64,000 nucleotides of DNA. It comes from Trematomus loennbergii. Its lineage: Eukaryota > Chordata > Actinopteri > Perciformes > Nototheniidae. Position 1 is the first letter of the stretch; the number at the start of each line of letters is the position of its first letter. The position numbers and the translations under genes are program-made. A model generated the notes under the pieces. It was given only the letters and a program-made list of their open reading frames with translations. It made no database searches and was not told where the DNA came from. This document shows, piece by piece, positions 32,813-45,027 of the stretch. The DNA is taken from positions 422,501 to 486,500 of the forward strand of contig JAAOOA010000088.1 of NCBI GenBank assembly GCA_012861695.1, read 5' to 3'.

Positions 32813-33985
32813 CCTCTTAAGCCCTGAGCCTGTTTTTCAGGTCTCAGGCTCGAAAATGACATTCCCAGAACAAATGACCATATCTTCCCTTCTAAAAGGG
32901 TTAAATTAATAATCTTTATTCTCAAAGTAATTAAAACCTGTGAGTTGGATGTAGAAAAGTCAGAATCAATATAGATGTTTTTTATTTTAAAGAAAATTCA
33001 GATTTTACATAGTAAAAAACTGTAAATTATAGTGTCCGTCCAAAAATAATTTTTTACTTATAGTGAAAACTACCCTTGGATGATGGGTTAGTAGACTAAA
33101 AGCTTTAGGAATCCAAAGTACAACATATAATAAGTACCCTGTATCAAGATTGATGCAAAACAAGTGAAATTTGACCTTTTTAGAGAGATTTAGCCAAAAA
33201 CCCCACTTCTGGGGTCATTTGGGTGGATTTGACCTATCTCTGGCCCCCCTTGGTCGATTTTGATGAATGAAAGCTCTTTATAACCGCTAGAGCCAATGGA
33301 ATCGAGGGAAAGTTATATACACACCAAAACGTTAACAAATAAGGAGTGAGAGTGACGCGTTACCAAAACCGGAAGCTGCATACACTCTGGTGGCTACCAT
33401 TAGCAGCTAACTTTTCCGCTCCGATTTTTACATAAAAAATGGAATTATGGATTATAAATAATTTCTTCAAAGGCACAGGTACATTATCAACCTATGGATC
33501 AACAGTTGTAGACATTTTTTTTTTCGTTTTAATGCCATTGAACACGTCTTTGACCTAATTGACAGCTACGGTGAGACGATCTGCCGTAAAAGCTCCGTAA
33601 AGGTATGTGTTGTGATGTCTGTGTTTGCTTCCCCTGTCGCAAGTTCGGATCGCTCAGTGATGATACTATACCTAAATAATCAGTGGAGTCTCAGCTTTAA
33701 TAGGCTATATTGTATGTGCAGCTACGATAAGTAATAAGGGTATCTTTATCTTGAATTGTGTGCCGCAGTGCGTTAGAATTTTTTCGCTCAGGGGTCATTT
33801 AGACCCTTCTTATGAGACTTGTTTTGTTTTGGTAAAAATGGTTCATATCTTCAGTTAGCTGAGATTCTTCCCGTTAATCTGGTGCTACACATTAATAGTT
33901 TCATAAATGTTAAGAAGCCCTGAGACATTATCTCGAAAACAAAAGGTGGGAGGGGTCCAATGGGGGGACCGCCGTGCTTAAGAGG
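32813..33985. mobile_element. piggyBac-like MITE, array copy 1
   Basis: CCTCTTAAGC ... GCTTAAGAGG between TTAA at 32809-32812 and 33986-33989. Non-coding. Left flank (ATTATTTTG) is unique to this copy and marks the array edge. Confidence 0.88.
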
Positions 33986-33989
33986 TTAA

Positions 33990-34310
33990 ATAACAACATG
34001 GTGATGTTTTTTAAATGATTACATGTCTTATTTAGCACAGACTATGATCCTATCCGTGACATATGGATCTTAACAAAGATCCGCTATACAGTAGTACCAG
34101 ACAACTGTACATCCAGCGTACTGTATCGAAGTTGATTTCACATGAGCTCCAGTGTGGAACCCCACTGCACCCCTGGTGGATCAATGATCCATTGCAGCTG
34201 GCTTCATTATAATTACATTTATTTATCACGGGGGTGGTCTCAAGTCAAGCTGGAGGTTGTCCCTTGATCGAGGGCAGACCCCGTGCCGACCACGGCCCTC
34301 GCAAACTGTC
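33990..34310. repeat. Array spacer 1
   Basis: 321 bp from ATAACAACATGGTGATG to CTCGCAAACTGTC. Contains GATCTTAACAAAGATC and GATCAATGATC short palindromes. No coding. Confidence 0.9.
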
Positions 34311-34314
34311 TTAA

Positions 34315-35486
34315 CCTCTTAAGCCCTGAGCCTGTTTTTCAGGTCTCAGGCTCGAAAATGACATTCCCAGAACAAATGACCATATCTTCCCTTCTAAAAG
34401 GGTTAAATTAATAATCTTTATTCTCAAAGTAATTATAAACCTGTGAGTTGGATGTAGAAAAGTCAGAATCAATATAGATGTTTTTTATTTTAAAGAAAAT
34501 TCAGATTTTACATAGTAAAAAACTGTAAATTATAGTGTCCGTCCAAAAATAATTTTTTACTTATAGTGAAAACTACCCTTGGATGATGGGTTAGTAGACT
34601 AAAAGCTTAGGAATCCAAAGTACAACATATAATAAGTACCCTGTATCAAGATTGATGCAAAACAAGTGAAATTTGACCTTTTTAGAGAGATTTAGCCAAA
34701 AACCCCCACTTCTGGGTCATTTGGGTGGATTTGACCTATCTCTGGCCCCCCTTGGTCGATTTTGATGAATGAAAGCTCTTTATAACCGCTAGAGCCAATG
34801 GAATCGAGGGAAAGTTATATACACACCAAAACGTTAACAAATAAGGAGTGAGAGTGACGCGTTACCAAACCGGAAGCTGCATACACTCTGGTGGCTACCA
34901 TTAGCAGCTAACTTTTCCGCTCCGATTTTTACATAAAAAATGGAATTATGGATTATAAATAATTTCTTCAAAGGCACAGGTACATTATCAACCTATGGAT
35001 CAACAGTTGTAGACATTTTTTTTTTCGTTTTAATGCCATTGAACACGTCTTTGACCTAATTGACAGCTACGGTGAGACGATCTGCCGTAAAAGCTCCGTA
35101 AAGGTATGTGTTGTGATGTCTGTGTTTGCTTCCCCTGTCGCAAGTTCGGATCGCTCAGTGATGATACTATACCTAAATAATCAGTGGAGTCTCAGCTTTA
35201 ATAGGCTATATTGTATGTGCAGCTACGATAAGTAATAAGGGTATCTTTATCTTGAATTGTGTGCCGCAGTGCGTTAGAATTTTTTCGCTCAGGGGTCATT
35301 TAGACCCTTCTTATGAGACTTGTTTTGTTTTGGTAAAATGGTTCATATCTTCAGTTAGCTGAGATTCTTCCCGTTAATCTGGTGCTACACATTAATAGTT
35401 TCATAAATGTTAAGAAGCCCTGAGACATTATCTCGAAAACAAAAAGGTGGGAGGGGTCCAATGGGGGGACCGCCGTGCTTAAGAGG
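34315..35486. mobile_element. piggyBac-like MITE, array copy 2
   Basis: TTAA on both sides (34311-34314, 35487-35490). Differs from copy 1 by a handful of single-base indels, mainly in homopolymers. Confidence 0.88.
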
Positions 35487-35490
35487 TTAA

Positions 35491-35812
35491 ATAACAACAT
35501 GGTGATGTTTTTTAAATGATTACATGTCTTATTTAGCACAGACTATGATCCTATCCGTGACATATGGATCTTAACAAAGATCCGCTATACAGTAGTACCA
35601 GACATACTGTACATCCAGCGTACTGTATCGAAGTTGATTTCACATGAGCTCCAGTGTGGAACCCCACTGCACCCCCTGGTGGATCAATGATCCATTGCAG
35701 CTGGCTTCATTATAATTACATTTATTTATCACGGGGGTGGTCTCAAGTCAACTGGAGGTTGTCCCTTGATCGAGGGCAGACCCCGTGCCGACCACGGCCC
35801 TCGCAAACTGTC
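35491..35812. repeat. Array spacer 2
   Basis: Near-identical to spacer 1. Confidence 0.9.
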
Positions 35813-35816
35813 TTAA

Positions 35817-36983
35817 CCTCTTAAGCCCTGAGCCTGTTTTCAGGTCTCAGGCTCGAAAATGACATTCCAGAACAAATGACCATATCTTCCCTTCTAAAAG
35901 GGTTAAATTAATAATCTTTATTCTCAAAGTAATTATAAACCTGTGAGTTGGATGTAGAAAAGTCAGAATCAATATAGATGTTTTTTATTTTAAAGAAATT
36001 CAGATTTACATAGTAAAAACTGTAAATTATAGTGTCCGTCCAAAATAATTTTTTACTTATAGTGAAAACTACCCTTGGATGATGGGTTAGTAGACTAAAA
36101 GCTTTAGGAATCCAAAGTACAACATATAATAAGTACCCTGTATCAAGATTGATGCAAAACAAGTGAAATTTGACCTTTTTAGAGAGATTTAGCCAAAAAC
36201 CCCCACTTCTGGGGTCATTTGGGTGGATTTGACCTATCTCTGGCCCCCCTTGGTCGATTTTGATGAATGAAAGCTCTTTATAACCGCTAGAGCCAATGGA
36301 ATCGAGGGAAAGTTATATACACACCAAAACGTTAACAAATAAGGAATGAGAGTGACGCGTTACCAAAACCGGAAGCTGCATACACTCTGGTGGCTACCAT
36401 TAGCAGCTAACTTTTCCGCTCCGATTTTTACATAAAAAATGGAATTATGGATTATAAATAATTTCTTCAAAGGCACAGGTACATTATCAACCTATGGATC
36501 AACAGTTGTAGTATTTTTTTTTTCGTTTTAATGCATTGAACACGTCTTTTGACCTAATTGACAGCTACGGTGAGACGATCTGCCGTAAAACTCCGTAAAG
36601 GTATGTGTTGTGATGTCTGTGTTTGCTTCCCTGTCGCAAGTTCGGATCGCTCAGTGATGATACTATACCTAAATAATCAGTGGAGTCTCAGCTTTAATAG
36701 GCTATATTGTATGTGCAGCTACGATAAGTAATAAGGTATCTTTATCTTGAATTGTGTGCCGCAGTGCGTTAGAATTTTTTCGCTCAGGGGTCATTTAGAC
36801 CCTTCTTATGAGACTTGTTTTGTTTTGGTAAAAATGGTTTCATATCTTCAGTTAGCTGAGATTCTTCCCGTTAATCTGGTGCTACACATTAATAGTTTCA
36901 TAAATGTTAAGAAGCCCTGAGACATTATCTCGAAAACAAAAAGGTGGGAGGGGTCCAATGGGGGGACCGCCGTGCTTAAGAGG
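35817..36983. mobile_element. piggyBac-like MITE, array copy 3
   Basis: TTAA on both sides (35813-35816, 36984-36987). Several one-base deletions relative to copies 1 and 2. Confidence 0.88.
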
Positions 36984-36987
36984 TTAA

Positions 36988-37310
36988 ATAACAACATGGT
37001 GATGTTTTTAAATGATTACATGTTCTTATTTAGCACAGACTATGATCCTATCCGTGACATATGGATCTTAACAAAGATCCGCTATACAGTAGTTACCAGA
37101 CATACTGTACATCGAGCGTACTGTATCGAAGTTGATTTCACATGAGCTCCAGTGTGGAACCCACTGCACCCCCTGGTGGATCAATGATCCATTGCAGCTG
37201 GCTTCATTATAATTACATTTATTTATCACGGGGGTGGTCTCAAGTCAAGCTGGAGGTTGTCCCTTGATCGAGGGCAGACCCCGTGCCGACCACGGCCCTC
37301 GCAAACTGTC
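36988..37310. repeat. Array spacer 3
   Basis: Near-identical to spacers 1 and 2, with small differences (for example CATCGAGCG for CATCCAGCG near 37110). Confidence 0.9.
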
Positions 37311-37799
37311 TTAACCTCTTAAGCCCTGAGCCTGTTTTCAGGTCTCAGGCTCGAAATGACATTCCCAGAACAAATGACCATATCTTCCCTTCTAAAAGGG
37401 TTAAATTAATAATCTTTATTCTCAAAGTAATTATAAACCTGTGAGTTGGATGTAGAAAAGTCAGAATCAATATAGATGTTTTTTATTTAAAGAAAATTCA
37501 GATTTTACATAGTAAAAAAAACTGTAAATTATAGTGTCCGTCCAAAAACTATTTTTACAGATAGTGAAAACTACCCTTGGATGATGGGTTAGTAGACTAA
37601 AAGCTTTAAGAATCCAAAGTACAACATATAATAAGTACCCTGTATCAAGATTGATGCAAAACAAGTGAAATTTGACCTTTTTAGAGAGATTTAGCCAAAA
37701 AAAAACCACTTCTGGGTCATTTGGGTGGATTTGACCTATCTCTGGCCCCCCTTGGTCGATTTTGATGAATGAAATCTCCTTATAACCGCTAGAGCCAAT

Positions 37800-38926
37800 A
37801 GAGTGGCGAAGTCCCTCCCACTTACTTCCGGGTATGGGACCTTATTTCGGAAAAATTATGCATTGAAGTCAATGGGGAGAGAAAACTTATCTTTCGATCC
37901 CGTTTGAATTGTGCCATGAATTACACATATGATGTTTGTCAATCTTAAAAAATCATTTCCATGTAAAAAAAGTCACAGTTTGTCTTAAAACTGTTGAAAT
38001 ATAAGACTTTGAAAAATACGAAACTAGAAAGACTACAAATCCCAGAGTCGCGTAAGTGATGTCACAATTGAGACACTACATACACGTATAATACCGTATA
38101 TATACGATCAGCGCCATATAGATAGAATCTATCTATATGGCGCTGGCTCAGATAAGATAACTTTCACAAGATGCCTGTGTGCTTGTACCAGGTTGTTATT
38201 ATACCAGCAATGGGTCTTGCTTGTTCTTTTGCTTCCCGTCTGATGAAAGAGGAGTGTGGGATCAAGCTAGCTAGTAGCTAGCACGTTAGTTAGCATTACA
38301 GCCTTGTCATTTTTATTAGCCTTAACATGAAGTAACATTAAGTAACCCAAAATGTTAAACAGTAAGAGTAGTAGTCATATTTCGTGAACCCTTTGAATAG
38401 TACTGTCACCGGTGTGATCATTCTATAATACACCATTTAAGCCCGGGGGAGAAATGCTAACGCTAACGCTAGCGATCTTCTCTACTTCATGCTATCTGCA
38501 CAAATGGTTGACATTAAACATTAAAACGACCGGGCAGTTCAGAGAGAATCGAAGGCAGGCAGGCAGCTTTGCATGACATTCTTCAGGACGTGTTTTCATT
38601 GTGGTGATAGTGTGAGGGTAGCCAATCGGTTTGTTGACAGTAGTGACGGCCATCTTGGTGACGTGTGTTGTTCTGTGAGACCAGAGATGTAGTTCATTGA
38701 GCGGTTCACACAAACAAATGTGTTACTTCACAGTTTTACGACACATTTTATTTTTTTTGACTTGCAAAATTATCTTTTAAATTGACAAACATCATATGTG
38801 TAATTCGTGGCACAATTCAAACGGGATCGAAAGATAATCTTTCTCTCTCCATTGACTTCAATGCATAACTTTTCCGAAATAAGGTCCCATGGAGGTCCAC
38901 CGGAAGGGGAGGGACTTCGCCACTCT
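37800..38926. mobile_element. ISL2EU-like foldback MITE
   Basis: 1,127 bp with inverted arms of roughly 150 bp, ends AGAGTGGCGAAGTCCCTCCC and complement. The uninterrupted sister copies read GAGCCAATGGAATC at this place, so the duplicated target is exactly AT (37798-37799, 38927-38928). A 2-bp AT duplication is reported for the ISL2EU superfamily. Non-coding; internal palindrome at 38109-38145. Confidence 0.75.
38109..38145. repeat. 17-bp perfect palindrome with AAT loop
   Basis: CAGCGCCATATAGATAG and its exact complement flank AAT in the centre of the ISL2EU-like MITE. It may be a relic of an even smaller foldback insertion. Confidence 0.92.
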
Positions 38927-39622
38927 ATGGAATCGAGGGAAAGTTATATACACACCAAAACGTTAACAAATAAGGAGTGAGAGTGACGCGTTACAAAAAC
39001 CGAAGCTGCATACACCTGGTGGCTACCATTAGCAGCTAACTTTTCCGCTCCGATTTTTACATAAAAAATGGAATTATGGATTATAAATTAATTTTTTAAA
39101 AGGTACAAGTACATTATCAACCTTTGGATCAACAGTTGTAGATTTTTTTTTTTTTCGTTTTAATGCCATTGAACACGTCTTTTGACCTAATTGACAGCTA
39201 CGGTGAGACGATCTGCCGTAAAAGCCCCGTAAAGGTACGTGTTGTGATGTCTGTGTTTGCTTCCCCTGTCGCAAGTTCGGATCGCTCAGTGATGATACTA
39301 TACCTAAATAATCAGTGGAGTCTCAGCTTTAATATGCTATATTGTATGTGCAGCTACGATAAGTAATAAGGGTATCTTTATCTTGAATTGTGTGCCGCAG
39401 TGCGTTAGATTTTTTTCGCTCAGGGGTCATTTAGACCCTTCTTATGAGACTTGTGTTTTGTTTTGGTAAAATGGTTCATATCTTCAGTTAGCTGAGATTC
39501 TTCCCGTTAATCTGGTGCTACACATTAATAGTTTCATAAATGTTAAGAAGCCCTGAGACATTATCTCGAAAACAAAAAGATGGAGGGGTCCAATGGGGGG
39601 ACCGCCGTGCTTAAGAGGCTAA

Positions 39623-40105
39623 ATTAGGTTTCAAATCAGCATCTCTTAGACAAAAATAAAAATTAATAACTAAATAAAACTCCAAACATCTTTAATTGTG
39701 TTACTTTTTTGTAAAGCTCTTTTAGTTTTAAACCTGATGTTTATAAGCTTCTTAGTTTTTGCAACAGTCTGTAATATACACAACTTTATAATAAAATGCA
39801 CACATTTGACCTTTTTCTAGACTAAACACAGGTATGATCCTAAGTAAAACAAATATGAGGTTATCATGAGGTTGTTAACATCGCAGTTTATCAGTGGATG
39901 TTTGCTGGAACTGTTTGTAAACAGCTTGTTTCATGACGGACACACCCAGCGTTGAGTCCGGTTCAGGTAGGGCAGCAGGTGAAGTCAGCACCGATGCAGA
40001 CTCTCTGTTTGAGGCTTGATAACCCACTCCCCCTCCACACTCACAATTAATGTGGCGGACCCTCCGCGCGAACCACTCTGGGGATTGGAATTGAGCCTGT
40101 GTCTG
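39623..40105. other. No gene seen
   Basis: AT-rich unique-looking sequence with no repeat ends; GC content rises towards 40090. Confidence 0.5.
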
Positions 40106-41159
40106 AGGCCTGTACTACGAATCCAGTTCAACATACCCTGGATATGTTTGAGTTAACTGGCTTAACTAACCCTAACAAACGCGATCTCGCTAAGCGGTCC
40201 TACGACGCTGGTTATCAACTCGGTAACTCAAGCCAGGGTTTCTCTATCCGGCTGAGAGCGCGTTCACGTGAAAGGGGCATGTTAGCAACATTTGACCAAT
40301 CACAAACATGGACAAGCGTACTGACAGCGCAGCATCATACTTCCTGAATGAAAAGAAAACTATAATATTAGACAAATATGAAGAAGTTAAACTTTAAACA
40401 TCCATGACTTAAACACTTTATCCAGGATAAAAGCAACTTAGGTGCAAGGTGAATACAGAACAGCTGGTAAAAGAAAAAGTGTTGCCTACATTAACAGGTT
40501 TATGATATCACTGCTAAGACACGAGTGGATCTGACTTTAATTACATTTGACTCGAGTGTTTCGTCAACTTAATGTGTTGCTTAAAATAATACTTCTGCAT
40601 ACAGTATGTGACACTGTGATTGTTGCACTGCCAGATACGGCTCAAGAAGCTGACTCAGATAAGGAAATATATGATACATTATGATGTGATATGATGTGAA
40701 TGATAATGGGACACATCGACGTCTGCACTCACAGTGCCGCGGACTGTACGTAATGTTACTTTGATCCGGTTACTTATGTTGTGGCAGATATTTAAGTAAG
40801 CTTTCTTAACGCTAATGTTAAAATAGTCAGATTGCTCTGAAGATGGGAGGGACATTCTATTAATTTTCACGTTCACACAGTCAGTTGATTTTTGCCGGCC
40901 GTCTTTCCTGCAACGGCAGTTTTTCTGTATTTCCTTTATCCTGAAATATGACTTGATCGCTTTAAACTCCGCACACGGAGCTCTGATTGGTCAGCAGGCG
41001 GTGCTTTCACTGAGTTGATCTCTTATCCTGGAACCGTTCAGCATCAGTTACCATGGAGATACCCCGGTAAGAAGTGAAACAGCGTCGTAGGACCGGAAAC
41101 CCAGAGTTTTCCCTGAAGTTAGCTCGCTAAGCGAAAATCCGGCTTCGTAGTACAGGCCT
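40106..41159. mobile_element. MITE with AGGCCTGTACTACGAA ends, copy 1
   Basis: Ends AGGCCTGTACTACGAATCC and complement TTCGTAGTACAGGCCT. Flanking CTG on both sides (40103-40105 and 41160-41162) may be a 3-bp duplication. It serves as the uninterrupted reference for copy 2 at 49831-55447. Non-coding; superfamily not assigned. Confidence 0.8.
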
Positions 41160-41198
41160 CTGGTCTTCCTTCCTGTGTTTGCCCTCCTGTGTCTGATG

Positions 41199-42181
41199 CC
41201 CCTTTCACACTAACGCGTTTTCAGCGCCGGCTCGGAGCTAGAGCCTGAAAAGTACCGGGTTTTTCCTCTTCACACCGCAGCCTCTTAGCTCCGGATTCCG
41301 GTTCGTTTCCAGCTCCAAAAAATTGTCGGTCAAGCAGCAAGATTCCTGAGCTAAGAGGCGGCGCTGCTTACGTCTCTCTTACGTCGAGGCGTGCAGGAAA
41401 CTAAACCCACCTCCCCTGAACATGGGTCGACTGACGAATCTCGTCATGCCTGCCTACAAGCAGTAGCGCTGAGCAAAGTGACTAGATGGCAACCACACAC
41501 TTATAAAAAAAAAAACACACTTTATAAAGTCAGGCAACACTAACCAGGCTTCGTGTGATTCTGTTTATTTGTACCTTACTTTGACCATCCGTTCTCTGTT
41601 ATTGATCATTGTGGAGAGCAGGCAGACGTTTTGTTTTGTATTATGCAGCTATCGGATGGAATCAATACATGGGCTGCACAGGTTGTCATGTCCGACTATC
41701 ACAAGTATAATCATAATGAAAAATACGCCGGTAAATGTGCCTGTAGAAAACGGCTTATGCCACAATAGAATAGCAGTCAAGATAGTCAGTTTAGCTTCGG
41801 TTGCTATGCTAACATCACCCATTTTATACCAGAGAAACCTTCATACAGCGTTGTGATGCCAAACAGCGTCAATTCAGACTGACACACATTCACTTAAGGG
41901 GAACTGGGGATATGTATCAGCTGCTTGTGTGACAGTCAGACAGTGAATACTTTAGAGTGGCCGCTCTAAAGTATTAGCTAACCCGGAGCTAACGGGAGAA
42001 TAAACTCCCGTGGAAGAGCAGCCAGCACTGCAGCGGTCGGTAAATGCCGCTGAAACACATTAATAATCAATGAACCACGGCACTCTGGAGAAAAGTATTA
42101 GGTTGGAGAAGTCGTTATTTAATTTAATCTGGCTTCGTATGATTAAAAGTAACACGATCATCGACCCGAAGCAGTCCCCCG

Positions 42182-42212
<31 letters not shown>

Positions 42213-42405
42213 AGTGAGCGCCGTAAGTAACGCCGTTGGGGAGCAAATCAGCAATGTAAACGGTGACGTCATGACGCAGCAGCGGCAGCACCAGTCGGGC
42301 TCTGGGCGGTGTGAACAAAACGGGAGCAGAAAAGGGAAACCGGAGCTGAACCAGAAAAGCTCTAGCTCGGAGCTAGAACGGGAAAAGCGCTGGTGTGAAA
42401 GCTGC
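41199..42405. mobile_element. Harbinger-like MITE with CTTTCACAC ends
   Basis: Ends CCCCTTTCACACTAACGCG and GCGCTGGTGTGAAAGC, flanked by ATG (41196-41198, 42406-42408). Subterminal CTCGGAGCTAGA words occur inverted near both ends. The plus-strand open reading across 42070-42654 runs from the MITE through a (GTT)n tract into flanking DNA and is not a gene. Confidence 0.75.
42180..42212. repeat. (GTT)n microsatellite
   Basis: Eleven GTT units inside the MITE. A similar but shorter GTT tract lies near 11901 in the Harbinger-like element. Confidence 0.95.
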
Positions 42406-42408
42406 ATG

Positions 42409-43339
42409 ATTGTGCCTCATTGTCTTCACCTGTTGCCCTTGTGTTTCTGCCTCCCTGCCCAGCTGTGTCTTGTGATATTTAGTCTTGTCTTCCCCTGTGC
42501 TCCATGTCGAATCGTCGTCTTTCCTGTCACCCTCCATGTTGGTTTTTGCCAGCTAAAATCTTGCCTAGGCAGCAAAAATATATTAGAAATATACAAACTT
42601 ATTGTATTCAAAAAACTTGATACAGAATGTCTACCGTTTCCTGTGAGGGGATAAAGAAGGCACTTTCTCTTCCATGGTAAGGAGATCTTATCCCACTATA
42701 AGAGATGCACTCATCACTGCAGAGGGTTGGAAAGAAATGCTCTCCCAAAAGGTAACATGAATGTGCTCCAACAAGGTAAGTGCATGCTTTATATTTGATG
42801 TATTCAGTTTAAATGCAGGTGTATTGTGGAGCAGTTGCTGCTGAAGACTCCCATTCAAAAAACACAGAGCCTAAAGAAAGGCACAGAAAGCACATTGATA
42901 ATGACACGGATAGAGGGGTTGGGCGTGGGCCTATATGGAAAGAACAGGCCCTTTCAGGAGTTCTAGTTACAACATGAGCGGGCATTCCTCACATAGCACA
43001 CCCACCATGCTTTCCTACTCACTCACTGTCTGTCTGACTTTGTGTCTACAAAACTGTCAACTCCCTTCTCTCCCTTCTGATTTATTTCCCCTCCCTTCCC
43101 TCTGCATTCAAAGAGTGGAGGGGCCTCCTTCTGACAACATCTTCAGTTAAAAGTGCCAACGAATGATGAAATTTGCTTTTTATGTGTGTCAGTTGTGAGT
43201 AAACAAGAGAACATGCAAGTACTGTTTAAAACACACTGGAAGATCAGACTATCATAAGGCAATAGCTCAAAGTCTCTGCAGTAAGAACATATGAGCTGGA
43301 AAATGTATATAAAAAAGAAAAGAAAACATCAGCTTGTTT
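42409..43339. other. No gene; possible LTR-like debris at the start
   Basis: 42410-42550, together with 41163-41195 on the other side of the MITE, forms a continuous pyrimidine-rich stretch (TGTCTTGTGATATTTAGTC, CTGTGCTCCATGTCG) resembling fish LTR U5 sequence. Ends not defined. The rest looks unique. Confidence 0.35.
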
Positions 43340-43500
43340 GTGTTTCCTTATTTATTTTTTATTTAGTTATTTATTTATTTGACAGGGACAGTGCACATTG
43401 ATTGACATTACTGTAAATGCGCCAGAGTTAGCCAACAGATTATTTTTCATCTGTAGTCCCTGGACAGATGTTGATAGTCATCCTAAAAAAAATTCACTTC
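43340..43500 (-). mobile_element. LINE 3'-tail fragment
   Basis: TTATTTATTTGACAGGGACA, GTGCACATTGATTGACATTA and ATCTGTAGTCCCTGGACAGA form a block known to me as the antisense of a fish LINE 3' terminus. No RT nearby, so an extreme 5' truncation. Confidence 0.55.
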
Positions 43501-43672
43501 AAATGAGACTTCAACAAGACTGCAGCTGGCGGAGCTGATGCTCTGGTTTGACACGGCTTCAAAACTCATTTCCATGTCTTTGATCAGGGTCCATGCATGT
43601 AAAAGAAACTGAAAGGAAAACACATACACACAACATCAGTCCAAATATGGTCTGACAAAAGTGGGTCAAAGG

Positions 43673-44109
43673 CAGTGGTGTAAAATAACTAAAAACATTT
43701 ACTCGAGTACTGTAATTTTTGTTGCTAACCTTGTACTTCGACCCCACTATAGTTCAGAGGTAACTGGTGTACTTTTACTCTACTACAGTTATTTAATACC
43801 TTTAGTTACTTTACAGATTTGGATTAATGATGTGAAATATAACCAAGTGTTAAATCAGACTTTAGTTCCACCTGGAGTAAATCCACAAGCTACCCTGCAG
43901 TATACAAAGTCATTCAAACTACCTTTACCAGCTTTGATAATCAATAATTATAAAACATATCATATATTCTGAAAAGGTATAATAAATATACTTGAATTCT
44001 GATGCAAATACTTTTCGACTTTTACTTGAGTAATATTTTGATTGCAGGACTTTTACTTGTAACAGAGTATTCCTACACTCTGGTACTTCTACTTTTACTC
44101 CGACCTCTG
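43673..44109. mobile_element. hAT MITE with perfect 8-bp duplication
   Basis: Ends CAGTGGTGTAAAATAACT and TACTTTTACTCCGACCTCTG are flanked by GTCAAAGG on both sides (43665-43672, 44110-44117). The interior is rich in ACTTTTACT words, a very common fish hAT MITE type. Its 43876-43970 part recurs at 20180-20275. Confidence 0.93.
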
Positions 44110-44117
44110 GTCAAAGG

Positions 44118-45027
44118 CTAATGTGTTGGCAAACTATTACCTGGTGACACATTTCACTGACACAGGGTAACAGCAGCATGAGTCTGGAGAGGAATATGTC
44201 TCTTAATTTTCTTGATTCTGCACTTGTTCACCAGCTCCTCTCTGTCTGTCTGTCTGTCTGTCTGCTGCTGAGCAGGTAGTGGACAGTGCCATTTGTCCTG
44301 TTATTTATTTAAAGAGCAACATTAAAGATGTCATGTTGGTTAGTCAAATTGTTGCTGTTAATAAGGGCGGGTTATTTTCAATACTGGAGAAACACTTTGG
44401 GATTTTACTGACATAAGAGAGTATTCCAAATGATACGCCTCATCTAAAATGTTGCTTAGTACAAAATGCTTTACTGATGTTAAATCTAATAACCTTTTTT
44501 TCTTACAGCATATTATTGCCACTTCATGCTCTCACATGTCATCTTGGGAATAGAAGTTGTTGATGAAAGCGTCAACACTGAATTCTCTGTGTGCACGGTT
44601 GGCCATACCAAAATACAGGGGGGGGGGGGTGAAACAGGGGTAATTTAAGGTCATATCTCCCAGCTGATGAATGGTTAGTGAAATTTGCCTTCAAATTTTT
44701 TTTTTAAACTGCCATAATTCCCAAACCCTACATTCCTGAGACATAATTTTTCATGACAAACGTAGGAAAACATCTCGTAGCTTGAAAAATTACAAATAAT
44801 TAAGCAAAATTAACATTATTAACCCGAAAGTACACAAAAATTACACTTCAGATACTCAACTTCCTTGACGTTTTGAATTTCACAGATATCTGTTATGGTT
44901 CTTCCACAAAATGTTCACATGTAAGAGGTTTATCTCTCATTCAGAACAATGCAAACCTTTGATCTCTACAGAGCTCGTTAGCTCAACTATAAACACCTGT
45001 GTAATGGAACGCGATGATGTCATCACT
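44118..45027. other. No gene seen
   Basis: Short (TGTC)n at 44244-44263 and a G-run at 44620. Otherwise no recognisable feature. Confidence 0.5.

Larger units (their letters stand above)
32813..39618. repeat. Tandem array of piggyBac-like MITE plus spacer units
   Basis: Order: MITE-spacer-MITE-spacer-MITE-spacer-MITE. Starts are at 32813, 34315, 35817 and 37315, giving periods of 1502, 1502 and 1498 bp. Outer flanks differ from the spacer, which suggests an original MITE-spacer-MITE arrangement expanded by unequal crossing-over between the MITEs. Confidence 0.93.
37315..39618. mobile_element. piggyBac-like MITE, array copy 4, split by another MITE
   Basis: Left TTAA at 37311-37314; the right duplication is mutated to CTAA (39619-39622). 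The left half carries array-type variants (GGTCGATTTTG). The part right of about 37770 carries variants of the distant solitary copy at 21343 (GAAATCTC, GGTACGTG, TTGTGTTTTG), so this copy looks like a crossover product. Interrupted at 37800-38926. Confidence 0.85.

Noticed and set aside
32813..37314. Regular repeat-spacer arrangement resembling a giant CRISPR or satellite array
   Set aside because: Units are 1.5 kb, contain a TTAA-flanked MITE, and spacers are identical rather than variable.
42070..42654. 194-residue plus-strand open frame
   Set aside because: It starts inside a Harbinger-like MITE, crosses a (GTT)n tract giving poly-Val, and ends in flanking sequence; no protein-like conservation.
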